A DNA stretch of 64,000 bases. Origin: an uncultured Anaerolineae bacterium. Its GTDB lineage: Bacteria; Chloroflexota; Anaerolineae; J036; Brachytrichaceae. This document shows, piece after piece, positions 19,901 through 27,675 of this stretch; within the stretch, counting starts at the first letter, position 1; each line of letters starts with the position of its first letter. The DNA lies in assembly GCA_938034415.1 (NCBI GenBank), contig CALHLE010000018.1, positions 1 to 64,000 on the forward strand. Reading direction: 5' to 3'. The position numbers and the translations under genes were made by a program. Under the pieces are notes generated by a model. That model had not been told where the DNA came from and ran no database searches. It worked only from the letters and a program-made list of their open reading frames with translations.

Positions 19901-21160
19901 ATGCGCATTGCGCTGATCAGCTTTCACACCTCGCCGCTGGCGACGCTGGGCGGCAAAGACACCGGCGGCATGAACGTGCTCGTGCGCGAGGTCGCGCGCG
20001 AACTCGGCCGGCGCGGCATCGCCGCCGACGTTTTCACCCGCAGCCAGAGCGCGCAATCGCTGCGCATCGACCCGCGCCTTGGCCCGAACGTGCGCGTGAT
20101 CAACGTGCCGGCCGGCCCTGAGTCGCCTGTGCCCAAGAGCGGCCTGCATCAATTCGTCCCCGCCTTCACGGAATGGATCTGCCGCTTCACGCATGAAGAA
20201 TCGCGCCTGCACAACGCCTACGACGCGATTCACGCGCACTATTGGCTCTCCGGCCTGGTGGCCGAGGCGCTGCGCGCATGTTGGGGCGTGAAGTTCGCCA
20301 TCACCTTCCACACGCTGGCCGAGCTGAAGAACCAAATCGCGCAGCGCGACCAGGAGCGGGAGAGCGAAATTCGATTGCGCAGCGAATGTCACTTGTGCAG
20401 CGTGGCCGACCGCATCACGGCCAACACCAGCGTCGAGAAGCAACAACTCGTGCGCTTCTACGGCGCCGGCTCCTCGCGCATCCGCATCGTCCCGCCCGGC
20501 GTAGATCTCTCGCGCTTCCATCCGATCGAACAAAGCTACGCCAAATCGGTTGTCGGTATCCCACCATCGCATCGCATGATCCTGTTCGCCGGACGCATCG
20601 AGCGGCTGAAGGGCATAGACACGCTGCTCAAAGCCATGGCGCTGCTGAAGGCCAAGCGCGACGACTGGGACTGGGACAACCTGTGCGTGGCCATCATCGG
20701 CGGTGATCCCAGCGCCGCCGGCCAACGCGAGAACGAGGAGATGGCCCGCCTGCACGAGCTGCGCAACGAACTCGGCTTGGGCGAGCTGGTGATCTTCCTT
20801 GGCGCGCGCGACCAGGACGTTCTGCAGTATTACTACGCCGCCGCCGAGATGCTGGTGATGCCGTCTCATTACGAGTCGTTCGGCATGGTCGCGCTCGAGG
20901 CGATGGCCTGCGGCACGCCGGTGATCGCGTCGGACGTGGGCGGGCTGAGCGTGCTGGTGCAACACAACAAGACCGGCCTGCGAGTGAAGGTAAATGATCC
21001 GGCAGAACTAGCCCGCGCCATCGAGAAGCTGATGGACGACGACGTTCGCCGCCGGCGCATGGGCCATGCCGCCTCATGTTACGCCGAAGCCTACGCTTGG
21101 CCGAAAGTCGTAGACAAGTTGCTAGGGGTGTATCGGGAGCTGGCGGAGACGGGCCGCTAA
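19901..21160 (+). CDS. GT4-family glycosyltransferase (MshA/sucrose-phosphate synthase-like)
   Basis: Retaining GT-B glycosyltransferase of 419 residues. The N-terminal domain starts RIALISFHTSPLATLGGKDT with the Gly-rich acceptor/donor loop followed by GGMNVLVREVARELGRRGI, as in MshA and sucrose-phosphate synthase. The C-terminal domain has ILFAGRIERLKGIDTLLKAM and the E(x7)E donor motif in SHYESFGMVALEAMACGTPV. The donor is likely a nucleotide sugar; the acceptor is unknown. A TTG 12 bases earlier is an alternative start. It may be co-transcribed with the upstream alcohol dehydrogenase. Confidence 0.9.
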   Translation: MRIALISFHTSPLATLGGKDTGGMNVLVREVARELGRRGIAADVFTRSQSAQSLRIDPRLGPNVRVINVPAGPESPVPKSGLHQFVPAFTEWICRFTHEESRLHNAYDAIHAHYWLSGLVAEALRACWGVKFAITFHTLAELKNQIAQRDQERESEIRLRSECHLCSVADRITANTSVEKQQLVRFYGAGSSRIRIVPPGVDLSRFHPIEQSYAKSVVGIPPSHRMILFAGRIERLKGIDTLLKAMALLKAKRDDWDWDNLCVAIIGGDPSAAGQRENEEMARLHELRNELGLGELVIFLGARDQDVLQYYYAAAEMLVMPSHYESFGMVALEAMACGTPVIASDVGGLSVLVQHNKTGLRVKVNDPAELARAIEKLMDDDVRRRRMGHAASCYAEAYAWPKVVDKLLGVYRELAETGR

Positions 21161-21216
21161 CCGCCCGCAAGAGACCACGCTGCCTTCAGCGCTCCCGATT
21201 CAACTACAATCAGCCT

Positions 21217-21567
21217 ATGCCAGTCCGCGGAATCAGCTACGTCGCCGTATGGTCGAAGGACCTAGCGGCGAACCGGCACGTCTTTGCGAACGTGCTGGAA
21301 CTGCCCATCGCTTACGAAGACGAGGACATCGTCGTGTTTGAAACCGACGGCGCTCAACTCGTGTTGCAGCGCGCAACCGGCGCCGACGAGCGCCTCGACG
21401 GCACGATTCAATTCGGCTTCAACGTCACCGAACTAGAGTCGCTGACGCGGACTTTAGTCGAGGCAGGTCAGACCATCGAACTAGATCGCGAAGACCTGGG
21501 CATGAAGCAGCATGTCACCGTCCTGCGCCTGCCTTCCGGCCAATCGGTCGAATTCATCGGCGAGTAG
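21217..21567 (+). CDS. VOC-superfamily (glyoxalase/dioxygenase-fold) protein
   Basis: 116-residue single-domain vicinal-oxygen-chelate fold protein. It begins VRGISYVAVWSKDLAANRHVF and has the paired beta-alpha-beta layout of the family, ending RLPSGQSVEFIGE. Metal-ligand positions are only partly conserved: the expected N-terminal His is replaced by Tyr/Val, so catalytic activity is uncertain. ATG 21217 is supported by a TACAAT box (21205-21210) six bases upstream, which predicts a leaderless transcript. Confidence 0.72.
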   Translation: MPVRGISYVAVWSKDLAANRHVFANVLELPIAYEDEDIVVFETDGAQLVLQRATGADERLDGTIQFGFNVTELESLTRTLVEAGQTIELDREDLGMKQHVTVLRLPSGQSVEFIGE

Positions 21568-21573
21568 CCCGGC

Positions 21574-22092
21574 TTAATCCTGCAAGATGTGCTCCAAGTC
21601 GGCGCGCGTCAGGCGATAGGGATGCCAACCCTGCAGGCGCGTCGCGCCCATGCGTTCGTAGAATTCGATCGCCGGCGTGTTCCAGTGCAACACTTGCCAC
21701 TCCATCCGCCCACACCCCGCATCGCACGCCACTCTGGCGCAATGCTTGAACAGTGCAGCGCCGATCCGCTGCGAGCGGTACTCGGGCAGCACGAAGATAT
21801 CTTCGAGATACAGCGATGGCAGCGCCAAGAAAGTCGAGTAGGTGAAGAACGTGATGGCGTAACCCACCGGCCGGCCATCCACCTCGGCCAGCCAGGCGTC
21901 GAATCGCGGCGACTCGCCGAACGCATCACGCTTCAGCCGTTGGCGCGCCGCCTCGTCCGGGCGCGGCAGCCGCTCATAATCGGCCAACGCGCATATTAGG
22001 TCACACAACACTTCGCCATCCACTGGCGTGGCCTTGCGAATTTTCACCGTCGCGCGCGCTTTGTGCGCCGACCCAGATGCGGGCCTCGTCAT
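21574..22092 (-). CDS. GNAT-family N-acetyltransferase
   Basis: 172-residue acetyl-CoA-dependent N-acetyltransferase. The core is VKIRKATPVDGEVLCDLICA at the N-terminus, YLEDIFVLPEYRSQRIGAAL for the acetyl-CoA-binding pyrophosphate loop (R-S-Q-R-I-G), and WQVLHWNTPAIEFYERMGAT near the end. The layout resembles diamine/spermidine acetyltransferase-like members. The start ATG at 22092 has GGAGGAG five bases upstream. The substrate is unknown. Confidence 0.9.
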   Translation of the reverse strand: MTRPASGSAHKARATVKIRKATPVDGEVLCDLICALADYERLPRPDEAARQRLKRDAFGESPRFDAWLAEVDGRPVGYAITFFTYSTFLALPSLYLEDIFVLPEYRSQRIGAALFKHCARVACDAGCGRMEWQVLHWNTPAIEFYERMGATRLQGWHPYRLTRADLEHILQD

Positions 22093-22178
22093 CCACACTC
22101 CTCCATACCACAAAAGGGCGCAGCGGAACCTAGAACCTATCGGGATTGTATCTGAGGGGTGTGATACAGTCGCGCGCG

Positions 22179-23636
22179 ATGAGGACAAGGACGAAGCAGC
22201 GCACGCTCTGCTTAATCGCCTGCATGTTGACGCTCGCCGCGTGCGCCGACTTGCCCCGCATAGACCTGGGCGATCTCGTCAGCGTGGGCGAGATCGCGCG
22301 CCTGGCGGCCACGCCGGCCGTGGTCATGCCGGGGATCGCGCCCACCGCCGCGCCGCCGACAGTCTCGACGGCTGCGCGCGTCAAGCAGCGGACGAAAATT
22401 CGCGTCGGCATTCGCTACGACGCGCCGCCGCTGTCGCGCGTGAACGCTGATGGCGAACTGGAAGGCATGGATGTAGATTTGGCGCGCGAGTTCGCCCGCC
22501 GCTGGCTGGGCAGCGAGCGCAACGTCGAATTCGTGCAGGTCACGTCGCAATCCGCGCCGGGCAAAGTGAAGAACCGCGAGGTGGACCTGGCGCTCGGCGG
22601 CCTGATCCACACCCGATCGGCCGAAGCGGAGGTGGACTTCGGTCTGACGTATCTCTACGATGGCGAAGCGCTGCTGGTGCGGGCCGGCGAGTTTGCCGAC
22701 TTCCCCAGCCTGGCGCGGCGCGCAGTCACGTATATAGACTTTCCCTCGGCCGTCGCGCTTGGCGATGCGCAGATCGCCGCAAACATCACCGTGTCGCTTC
22801 AGTCGCGCAACTCGTATCGCGCTGCGGTCAACGACTTGCTGGCCGGCGCGACCGATGCCGTGGCCGGCCGATGGCGGCGGCTGCGCGCCACAGCCGCCGG
22901 CAACCCGGCGCTCGCCATCGCCGCCGTGCTCACGGTTGAACCGGTCGCCATCATGCTGCCTCATAACGACTCAGACTGGGCCGACCTGGTCAACCTTACG
23001 CTGACGGCGATCGTCGCCGACGGCACCTTCAGCGCGCTCCACCAGAAGTGGTTCGGCACGTCGCCCGACCCGATCCAGACCATCGCCCAACCCGCTGCGC
23101 TGCAACTGGTCAGCCTGCCAGATTCGATCGCGCTGCGCGATGCACTGAGCGTGATCCGCCAATCGGGCGTCGTGCGCGTCGGCTTCGACCCGCAGGCGGC
23201 GCCGTTCTCGGTCGCCAACGCGAACGGCGAGCCGGCGGGCTATGAAGTCGAACTGGTGCGCGAGATGGCGCGCCGCTGGTTCGGCAACCCGGCGCAGGTG
23301 CAATTCACACCGCTGCCGGCAGATCAATTCGCCGCGGCGCTCGCCGACGGGAGGATCGAGATGGCCATCGGCGGCATCCGGCGCACCGGCACGAGCGAAC
23401 GCGTCATGGACTTCAGCATCACCACGTTCATGTCGGCCAATACGCCGCTGGCAATCGCCTTGCCCGCAAATGATTCGGCTTGGAGAGACCTGGTAAACCT
23501 GACGTTGCAAGACATGCGGGCCGACGGCCAATACGCCCGCATCTTCGCCCGGTGGTTCCCCGATCAGCCCATCAACGAGATCGTGCGCTGGCCGGGCAGC
23601 GAGCCGAGGGTCGCATCGCTGCTGGCCGGCAACTGA
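22179..23636 (+). CDS. Lipoprotein with tandem family-3 solute-binding domains, second one shortened
   Basis: 485 residues. Signal peptide with lipobox (ACMLTLAACADL), a linker to about residue 80, then two SBP_bac_3 domains. Domain 1 (about 80-310) starts KIRVGIRYDAPPLSRVNADG and ends SALHQKWFG. Domain 2 (about 330-470) starts VVRVGFDPQAAPFSVANANG and has VELVREMARRWFG, but after ITTFMSANTPLAIALPANDS it jumps straight to the C-terminal helix, so most of lobe 2 is missing. No permease or ATPase is adjacent, so it may be a sensor or an orphan binding protein. ATG 22179 is preferred because a TGaTACAGT box ends eight bases upstream. Confidence 0.85.
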   Translation: MRTRTKQRTLCLIACMLTLAACADLPRIDLGDLVSVGEIARLAATPAVVMPGIAPTAAPPTVSTAARVKQRTKIRVGIRYDAPPLSRVNADGELEGMDVDLAREFARRWLGSERNVEFVQVTSQSAPGKVKNREVDLALGGLIHTRSAEAEVDFGLTYLYDGEALLVRAGEFADFPSLARRAVTYIDFPSAVALGDAQIAANITVSLQSRNSYRAAVNDLLAGATDAVAGRWRRLRATAAGNPALAIAAVLTVEPVAIMLPHNDSDWADLVNLTLTAIVADGTFSALHQKWFGTSPDPIQTIAQPAALQLVSLPDSIALRDALSVIRQSGVVRVGFDPQAAPFSVANANGEPAGYEVELVREMARRWFGNPAQVQFTPLPADQFAAALADGRIEMAIGGIRRTGTSERVMDFSITTFMSANTPLAIALPANDSAWRDLVNLTLQDMRADGQYARIFARWFPDQPINEIVRWPGSEPRVASLLAGN

Positions 23637-23729
23637 GAGGCATCGCTCCGGCCCCTGGTGTATGAGCCGGCGGTGCAGCCGGGCATCCGGTTCGGTCGCA
23701 GTTGGCGCAGGTGACCGCCACGCACGGCA

Positions 23730-24482
23730 TCACACCTTCTCCACGACCAACAGATGCGATAGCCCGAAGGCGCGCAACGGCGACGATTCGAGCCGATGCG
23801 CCGCAGCCCGCAAGGCCCGGCCGGCGGCGCCGGCGCGCGCGATGATGTTGTCGAAGCCCGGATACACCTGTGTGTGCAAGACCAGGCGCACGGGCGCGCC
23901 GTCGAACAGCGCGCGCAGTTGTCGCGACGTATAGGCGCGCACATGGGGCGCAAGCGCGTTGCGAATCGCGTCCGGCAACCAGTTCACCAACGGCTTGTTG
24001 CCGAAATGATATTGGCCGCGCCAGTAGATGCCGTGCGTCTCGAAGGGATACAGCCGGTTGGGCGCAAAAATCACCGCCCGGCCGCCGGGGCGCAACACGC
24101 GCGCAATTTCGCGGCAAGCAGCGCGGTCATCCTCCACGTGTTCGAGCACCTCATTGCTGAACACCACGTCGAACGCGTTATCCGCAAACGGCAGCCGCTC
24201 GGCCGCGGCAGCCAGCAGCCCCGCCACCCCCGCCGCGCGACCGGTCTGCAGCCGCTCGATTTCGATATCGAAGCCGAACACGTGCGGCGTGTAGCGGCGA
24301 ATCTCGCGCATATAGGCGCCGATGCCGCAACCGAACTCCAGCACGCGCTTGCCGGCTAACGGCGCCGCTGCGTTCAGCATAGCCAGCCTGCGCTCCTGGC
24401 CCGCGCGCCACACGAACGATGGATTGCCGCGTTCGGCAGCTTTCGCAATCAAGGCGCGCAAGGCATCAGACGATTCGCCCAT
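23730..24482 (-). CDS. Class I SAM-dependent methyltransferase
   Basis: 250-residue Rossmann-fold methyltransferase of the methyltransferase-11 type. The SAM-binding motif I is RVLEFGCGIGAYMREI (about residues 44-59), followed by FGFDIEIERLQ for the acidic post-I residue, NAFDVVFSNEVLEHVEDD and IARVLRPGGRAVIFAPN. The C-terminal part resembles enzymes acting on lipid or sugar substrates but no substrate is assigned. ATG 24482 lies 12 bases after a TACAAT box and is divergent from the SDR gene. Confidence 0.88.
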   Translation of the reverse strand: MGESSDALRALIAKAAERGNPSFVWRAGQERRLAMLNAAAPLAGKRVLEFGCGIGAYMREIRRYTPHVFGFDIEIERLQTGRAAGVAGLLAAAAERLPFADNAFDVVFSNEVLEHVEDDRAACREIARVLRPGGRAVIFAPNRLYPFETHGIYWRGQYHFGNKPLVNWLPDAIRNALAPHVRAYTSRQLRALFDGAPVRLVLHTQVYPGFDNIIARAGAAGRALRAAAHRLESSPLRAFGLSHLLVVEKV

Positions 24483-24542
24483 CGGTGTCCGAAGATTGTA
24501 ACGGCGCTTCGGCCCGGCGACTGGAGCAGACGTCCGCCACCC

Positions 24543-24548
24543 TATAAT
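24543..24548 (+). promoter_or_regulatory. -10 box of the SDR gene, nine bases from its ATG
   Basis: TATAAT followed by nine bases and ATG (24558), giving essentially no 5' UTR. Confidence 0.65.
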
Positions 24549-24557
24549 CCACTCAAG

Positions 24558-25274
24558 ATGAACATCTCCCTGGACGGCAAAGTCGTCGCCATCGCCGGCG
24601 CGGCCGGCGGCCTTGGCCCAACGGTCGTCGCAGCGTTCGCGCGCGCCGGCGCTGTGCTGTCGTTGGTTGACCGAGACGCATCTAAGCTCGACGCGCTCAT
24701 CGCGTCGCTCGGCGCGCCGCCGGGAAAGCACCACTGGGCTACAGCGGACCTGCTGGACGCGGGACAGACGCGCGCGTGGGCGGAGCAGATCCAACAACGA
24801 CATGGGCGCGTGGATGCCGTGCTCCACCTCGTCGGCGGCTACCGCGGCGGGCAAAAGATCGCTCAGTTCCCCGACGACGACTGGGCGCTGCTGAAGCAGC
24901 TCTTGATCGAGACGACGTGGAACGTCATGCGCGCCTTTGTCGAGCCGCTCAAAGCCAGCCGCGGCCGCTTCATCCTAGTCTCCTCGCCGCAGGCCCAAAA
25001 GCCCTCACACGCGAACGCCGCCTATGCAGCCTGCAAGGCGGCCAGCGAGGCGCTTACCCTGGCTCTGGCCGACGAATTGCAGGGCAGCGGCGCGACCGCC
25101 AATATCATCGTCGTCAACGCCATCCTCACGCCGCAGATGCGCGCCGAGAGGCCCGACGCCGACTACGCGCAGTTCACCACGGCTGAGGACATTGCCAGCG
25201 CGATGTTGTATCTGTGCTCCGACGCCGCAGCCAACATGAACGGCCAACGGCTGTCGCTCTTCGGCGCCCGATGA
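24558..25274 (+). CDS. Short-chain dehydrogenase/reductase
   Basis: NAD(P)-dependent oxidoreductase of 238 residues. The cofactor motif appears as VVAIAGAAGGLGPTVVAAFA, a variant of TGxxxGxG. The catalytic YxxxK is found in ANAAYAACKAASEALTLALA, with an upstream Ser in FILVSSPQAQ. The C-terminus TAEDIASAMLYLCSDAAANM is standard. The substrate is unknown. The following coiled-coil gene starts inside its stop codon (ATGA, 25271-25274). Confidence 0.9.
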   Translation: MNISLDGKVVAIAGAAGGLGPTVVAAFARAGAVLSLVDRDASKLDALIASLGAPPGKHHWATADLLDAGQTRAWAEQIQQRHGRVDAVLHLVGGYRGGQKIAQFPDDDWALLKQLLIETTWNVMRAFVEPLKASRGRFILVSSPQAQKPSHANAAYAACKAASEALTLALADELQGSGATANIIVVNAILTPQMRAERPDADYAQFTTAEDIASAMLYLCSDAAANMNGQRLSLFGAR

Positions 25275-25675
25275 AGTTCCTCGACCGCGTGACGTTGCTC
25301 ATCCGCTCAACCGTGAGCGGCGCCTTTCGCGGAGGCGCGGCCCAAGCATCATCCAACCGGCGCCGCGACCGGTTGCTGGATGAAGCGCGAGCGCAAGTGG
25401 AGAGCCTGCGCAGGGACTTGGCCGAGGCAGAAAAGCGCGGGGACGAGGCCATAGCCGGCCGGCTGAGGGGTGAGATCGCCAAACTCCAGCGCTTGTTAGA
25501 TGAAGTAGAAGCGCATCAGAAGCGCGAACAGCTACAGCCGCGCTCGTCTCCGGCGCCTCAGCCATCGTCGCCTCCGAACGTGGCTCAGGCCGAGGAGAGC
25601 CAGGCCATGCCGGATGCGCAGCTCGACGAGACGCGGATCGCCGATCAGCTTCGCAAGCTGCGCGAAGGGCGATGA
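25271..25675 (+). CDS. Small coiled-coil protein, PspA-like in composition
   Basis: 134 residues, unrecognised. A short N-terminal amphipathic segment MKFLDRVTLLIRSTVSGAF is followed by a charged coiled coil (about residues 30-85, with Leu heptads in RLLDEARAQVESLRRDLAEA) and a Pro/Ser-rich tail ending in ADQLRKLREGR. The N-terminal helix plus coiled coil recalls the start of PspA/Vipp1 membrane-stress proteins, but it is much shorter, so that assignment is weak. It is coupled to the SDR gene by an ATGA overlap. Confidence 0.7.
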   Translation: MKFLDRVTLLIRSTVSGAFRGGAAQASSNRRRDRLLDEARAQVESLRRDLAEAEKRGDEAIAGRLRGEIAKLQRLLDEVEAHQKREQLQPRSSPAPQPSSPPNVAQAEESQAMPDAQLDETRIADQLRKLREGR

Positions 25676-25679
25676 ACGC

Positions 25680-26348
25680 TCAGTCTATGCGATACCCCAC
25701 CCCGCGCACGGTTTGCAGGTGCTCGGGGCGCGAAGGGTCTTTTTCGATCTTCTCGCGCAGCCAGCGCACATGCACATCCACTGTGCGCACGTCGCCGTCG
25801 AAGTCGTAGCCCCACACTTGCGTGATGAGAAATTCGCGCGAGAGCACGGCGCCTTTGTTGCGCATGAGCGTGGCGAGCAGCTCGAACTCTTTGTGACTGA
25901 GCTTGATCTCCTTATCGCCCAGGAAGACGCGCCGCGAGACCAGGTCGAGCTGCACGTCGCCGGCCCGCAGCAGGCTCTCCGTGCGCTTGGGCGTACGCCG
26001 CAAGGCGGCTCGGATGCGCGCGGTCAGCTCGGGCAAGCTGAACGGCTTCACCACGTAATCGTCGGCGCCATTGTCCAACCCGATCACGCGATCGATCTCG
26101 CCGGCGCGCGCAGTCAGCAGGATGATCGCCATGTCCGATTCGCGCCGCAAGATGCGACACAGCGACAGACCGTCCAGGCCGGGCAGCATCACGTCCAACA
26201 CGCAAATATCCGGCTGCTCGCGCCGCGCGATTTCTAAACCGTCATCGCCACTGGTGGCCGTGATGACCGTGTAGCCCTCGCTCTCCAGGTGCCTGGCCAG
26301 CAAATCGAGCAGGATCGTTTCGTCTTCGACAATCAGAACCTTGGGCAT
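25680..26348 (-). CDS. OmpR/PhoB-family response regulator
   Basis: 222-residue two-component transcription regulator. The receiver domain has the acidic pair VEDE, the phospho-acceptor Asp in CVLDVMLPG (about residue 51), the switch Thr in LLTARAG and Lys in YVVKPFS. The DNA-binding winged helix is at about 130-222, with LSHKEFELLATLMRN and TVDVHVRWLREKIE. It follows phoU on the same strand, so it is probably a PhoB/PhoP-type regulator of phosphate starvation; no sensor kinase is adjacent. ATG 26348 (MPKVLIVEDE) gives the standard N-terminus. Confidence 0.92.
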   Translation of the reverse strand: MPKVLIVEDETILLDLLARHLESEGYTVITATSGDDGLEIARREQPDICVLDVMLPGLDGLSLCRILRRESDMAIILLTARAGEIDRVIGLDNGADDYVVKPFSLPELTARIRAALRRTPKRTESLLRAGDVQLDLVSRRVFLGDKEIKLSHKEFELLATLMRNKGAVLSREFLITQVWGYDFDGDVRTVDVHVRWLREKIEKDPSRPEHLQTVRGVGYRID

Positions 26349-26415
26349 ATCTGCGTCACTGTCACATGCGCAAACGCCGGTCGGCGACTCAACTCGGCTG
26401 CGCGACGACGACACG

Positions 26416-27099
26416 TCACTCGGTCGGACCGGGCTTGTAATCCCCTAGCTCCGCAGTCACGGCGAAGATCACGCGTTCGCACAAGTTAGTCGCCCTATCG
26501 GCGATGCGCTCCAAGTTATGCGCAACCCAGAGCAAATACGTTGATTGCGCAATTGTCTTCGCGTCTTGCATCATGAAGGTCAACAGCTCGCGCAGAACCT
26601 GCACGTATAGGTCGTCCACTTCTTGATCGCGCGCGACGATAGCCTTCGCGGCCTCGGCATCCATCTGCACGAACGCATCCAGCGCACTGCGAATCATTTC
26701 GCTAGCGATCTCTTGCATGCGTGGGATGTCAATGAGCGGTTTGACCAGTGGCTCGTCGCCAATTCGAATAGCGATGGAAGCGATGCCGCTGGCATGATCG
26801 GCGATGCGCTCCAGCTCGCTGGCCATGTGAATGGCAGCGACAATGTAACGCAGGTCTTTCGCCGCCGGCTGTTGCGTCGCAATTGCACGCACGCACTCAG
26901 ACTCGACCTGATAACGCAGCGCGTTGATGTGCTGATCCGCCTCGACGACTTGGTGCGCCAGCGACAGATCACGATCCTTGAGCGCGCGAACAGAATTGGC
27001 GATTTGATCTCCGACGAGGCTACCCATGCGGAGAATGTCATTGCGAATTTCGGCGATGTCGTGATCTAGCGCCGAGCGAGTGCGTGGAGCACTTGACAT
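26416..27099 (-). CDS. phoU: Phosphate transport accessory protein PhoU
   Basis: 227-residue PhoU, which links the Pst phosphate transporter to the phosphate two-component system and represses the response in high phosphate. Two repeats of the three-helix fold are visible: ALDHDIAEIRNDILRMGSLV with VVEADQHINALRYQVE, then MIRSALDAFVQMDAEAAKAI with ARDQEVDDLYVQVLREL. The metal-binding E/DxxxD positions appear in both repeats. It precedes the response-regulator gene by 67 bases. A pair of direct GTTAAC-like repeats upstream may be its Pho box. Confidence 0.95.
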   Translation of the reverse strand: MSSAPRTRSALDHDIAEIRNDILRMGSLVGDQIANSVRALKDRDLSLAHQVVEADQHINALRYQVESECVRAIATQQPAAKDLRYIVAAIHMASELERIADHASGIASIAIRIGDEPLVKPLIDIPRMQEIASEMIRSALDAFVQMDAEAAKAIVARDQEVDDLYVQVLRELLTFMMQDAKTIAQSTYLLWVAHNLERIADRATNLCERVIFAVTAELGDYKPGPTE

Positions 27100-27126
27100 G
27101 TTAGCTCACCTGTATAGACACATCCC

Positions 27127-27143
27127 GTTAAGCAAAAGTTAAC
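27127..27143 (-). promoter_or_regulatory. Candidate Pho box upstream of phoU
   Basis: Minus strand GTTAAC-N5-CTTAAC: two TTAAC half-sites with an 11-base period, as bound by PhoB/PhoP-type regulators. A -10-like TATACA (27111-27116) begins ten bases downstream, the usual spacing for Pho boxes that replace a -35 element. This suggests phoU and the downstream regulator are phosphate-controlled. Confidence 0.5.
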
Positions 27144-27220
27144 AAAAGGAGAAGGAAAAGTAAAGCGGCAAACACAGAGGGCTTAACTTGAAATTCACGC
27201 CGACTTCACACCATCGCGCT

Positions 27221-27472
27221 ATGTTTCACCGCGGAATGACCAGACAACTCCTTGATGAGACGATCGCCTACCTGAGGAAGGAGCTGACGAGCATTCATCA
27301 CGACTTGACCTGGGCAGACGGGGCGCAAGCCGAATCCTTCCGCGTGCGACAAATCCGCCTGCTCGCGGAGCTGGATCGCCTGGAAGCGCTGCGACGGACG
27401 ATGGCCGCGCCGGTCGCAATGCGCAACCCTGCATCCTCAATATATTCCGCCGGCGGCATTCCGGCCGAATGA
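27221..27472 (+). CDS. Small helical hypothetical protein
   Basis: 83 residues, not recognised. A predicted long amphipathic helix spans TRQLLDETIAYLRKELTSIH and RVRQIRLLAELDRLEALRRT, after which the tail is short and unstructured (SSIYSAGGIPAE). It could be a small coiled-coil or structural protein. ATG 27221 and ATG 27236 are both plausible starts; a TTG at 27188 would also extend the frame. It is divergent from phoU and ends just before a bidirectional terminator. Codon usage is similar to the surroundings, so it is likely real. Confidence 0.55.
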   Translation: MFHRGMTRQLLDETIAYLRKELTSIHHDLTWADGAQAESFRVRQIRLLAELDRLEALRRTMAAPVAMRNPASSIYSAGGIPAE

Positions 27473-27481
27473 TAAAACAAA

Positions 27482-27518
27482 GAGCAAACTCCCTGCGCTA
27501 AGGAGTTTGTTCTTTTTT
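27482..27518. terminator. Bidirectional intrinsic terminator between small ORF and tRNA-Arg
   Basis: An 11-bp stem (GAGCAAACTCC / GGAGTTTGTTC, one G-U) around a 9-base loop is followed on the plus strand by TTTTTT. On the minus strand CTCTTTGTTTT follows, so it can also end the tRNA transcript. Confidence 0.85.
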
Positions 27519-27589
27519 GCCCCTACGCAGATTCGAACTGCGATCTACGGCTCCGGAGGCCGGCGCTCTATCCATTGAGCTATAGGGGC
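27518..27589 (-). tRNA. tRNA-Arg (anticodon CCG)
   Basis: Minus strand cloverleaf: acceptor GCCCCTA/TAGGGGC, D-arm GCTC...GAGC, anticodon loop CTCCGGA (CCG), T-arm CGCAG TTCGAAT CTGCG, discriminator A. The first anticodon-stem pair is a C/T mismatch. It reads CGG codons. The CCA end is not encoded. Confidence 0.95.
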
Positions 27590-27675
27590 ACGGCTTATCC
27601 TCAACCCCGATTGTAGCAGCGGTTGAGCGCGCGTTCAATAGCGCTGGCTATAATCTGCGGCGCTTACAACGCACC

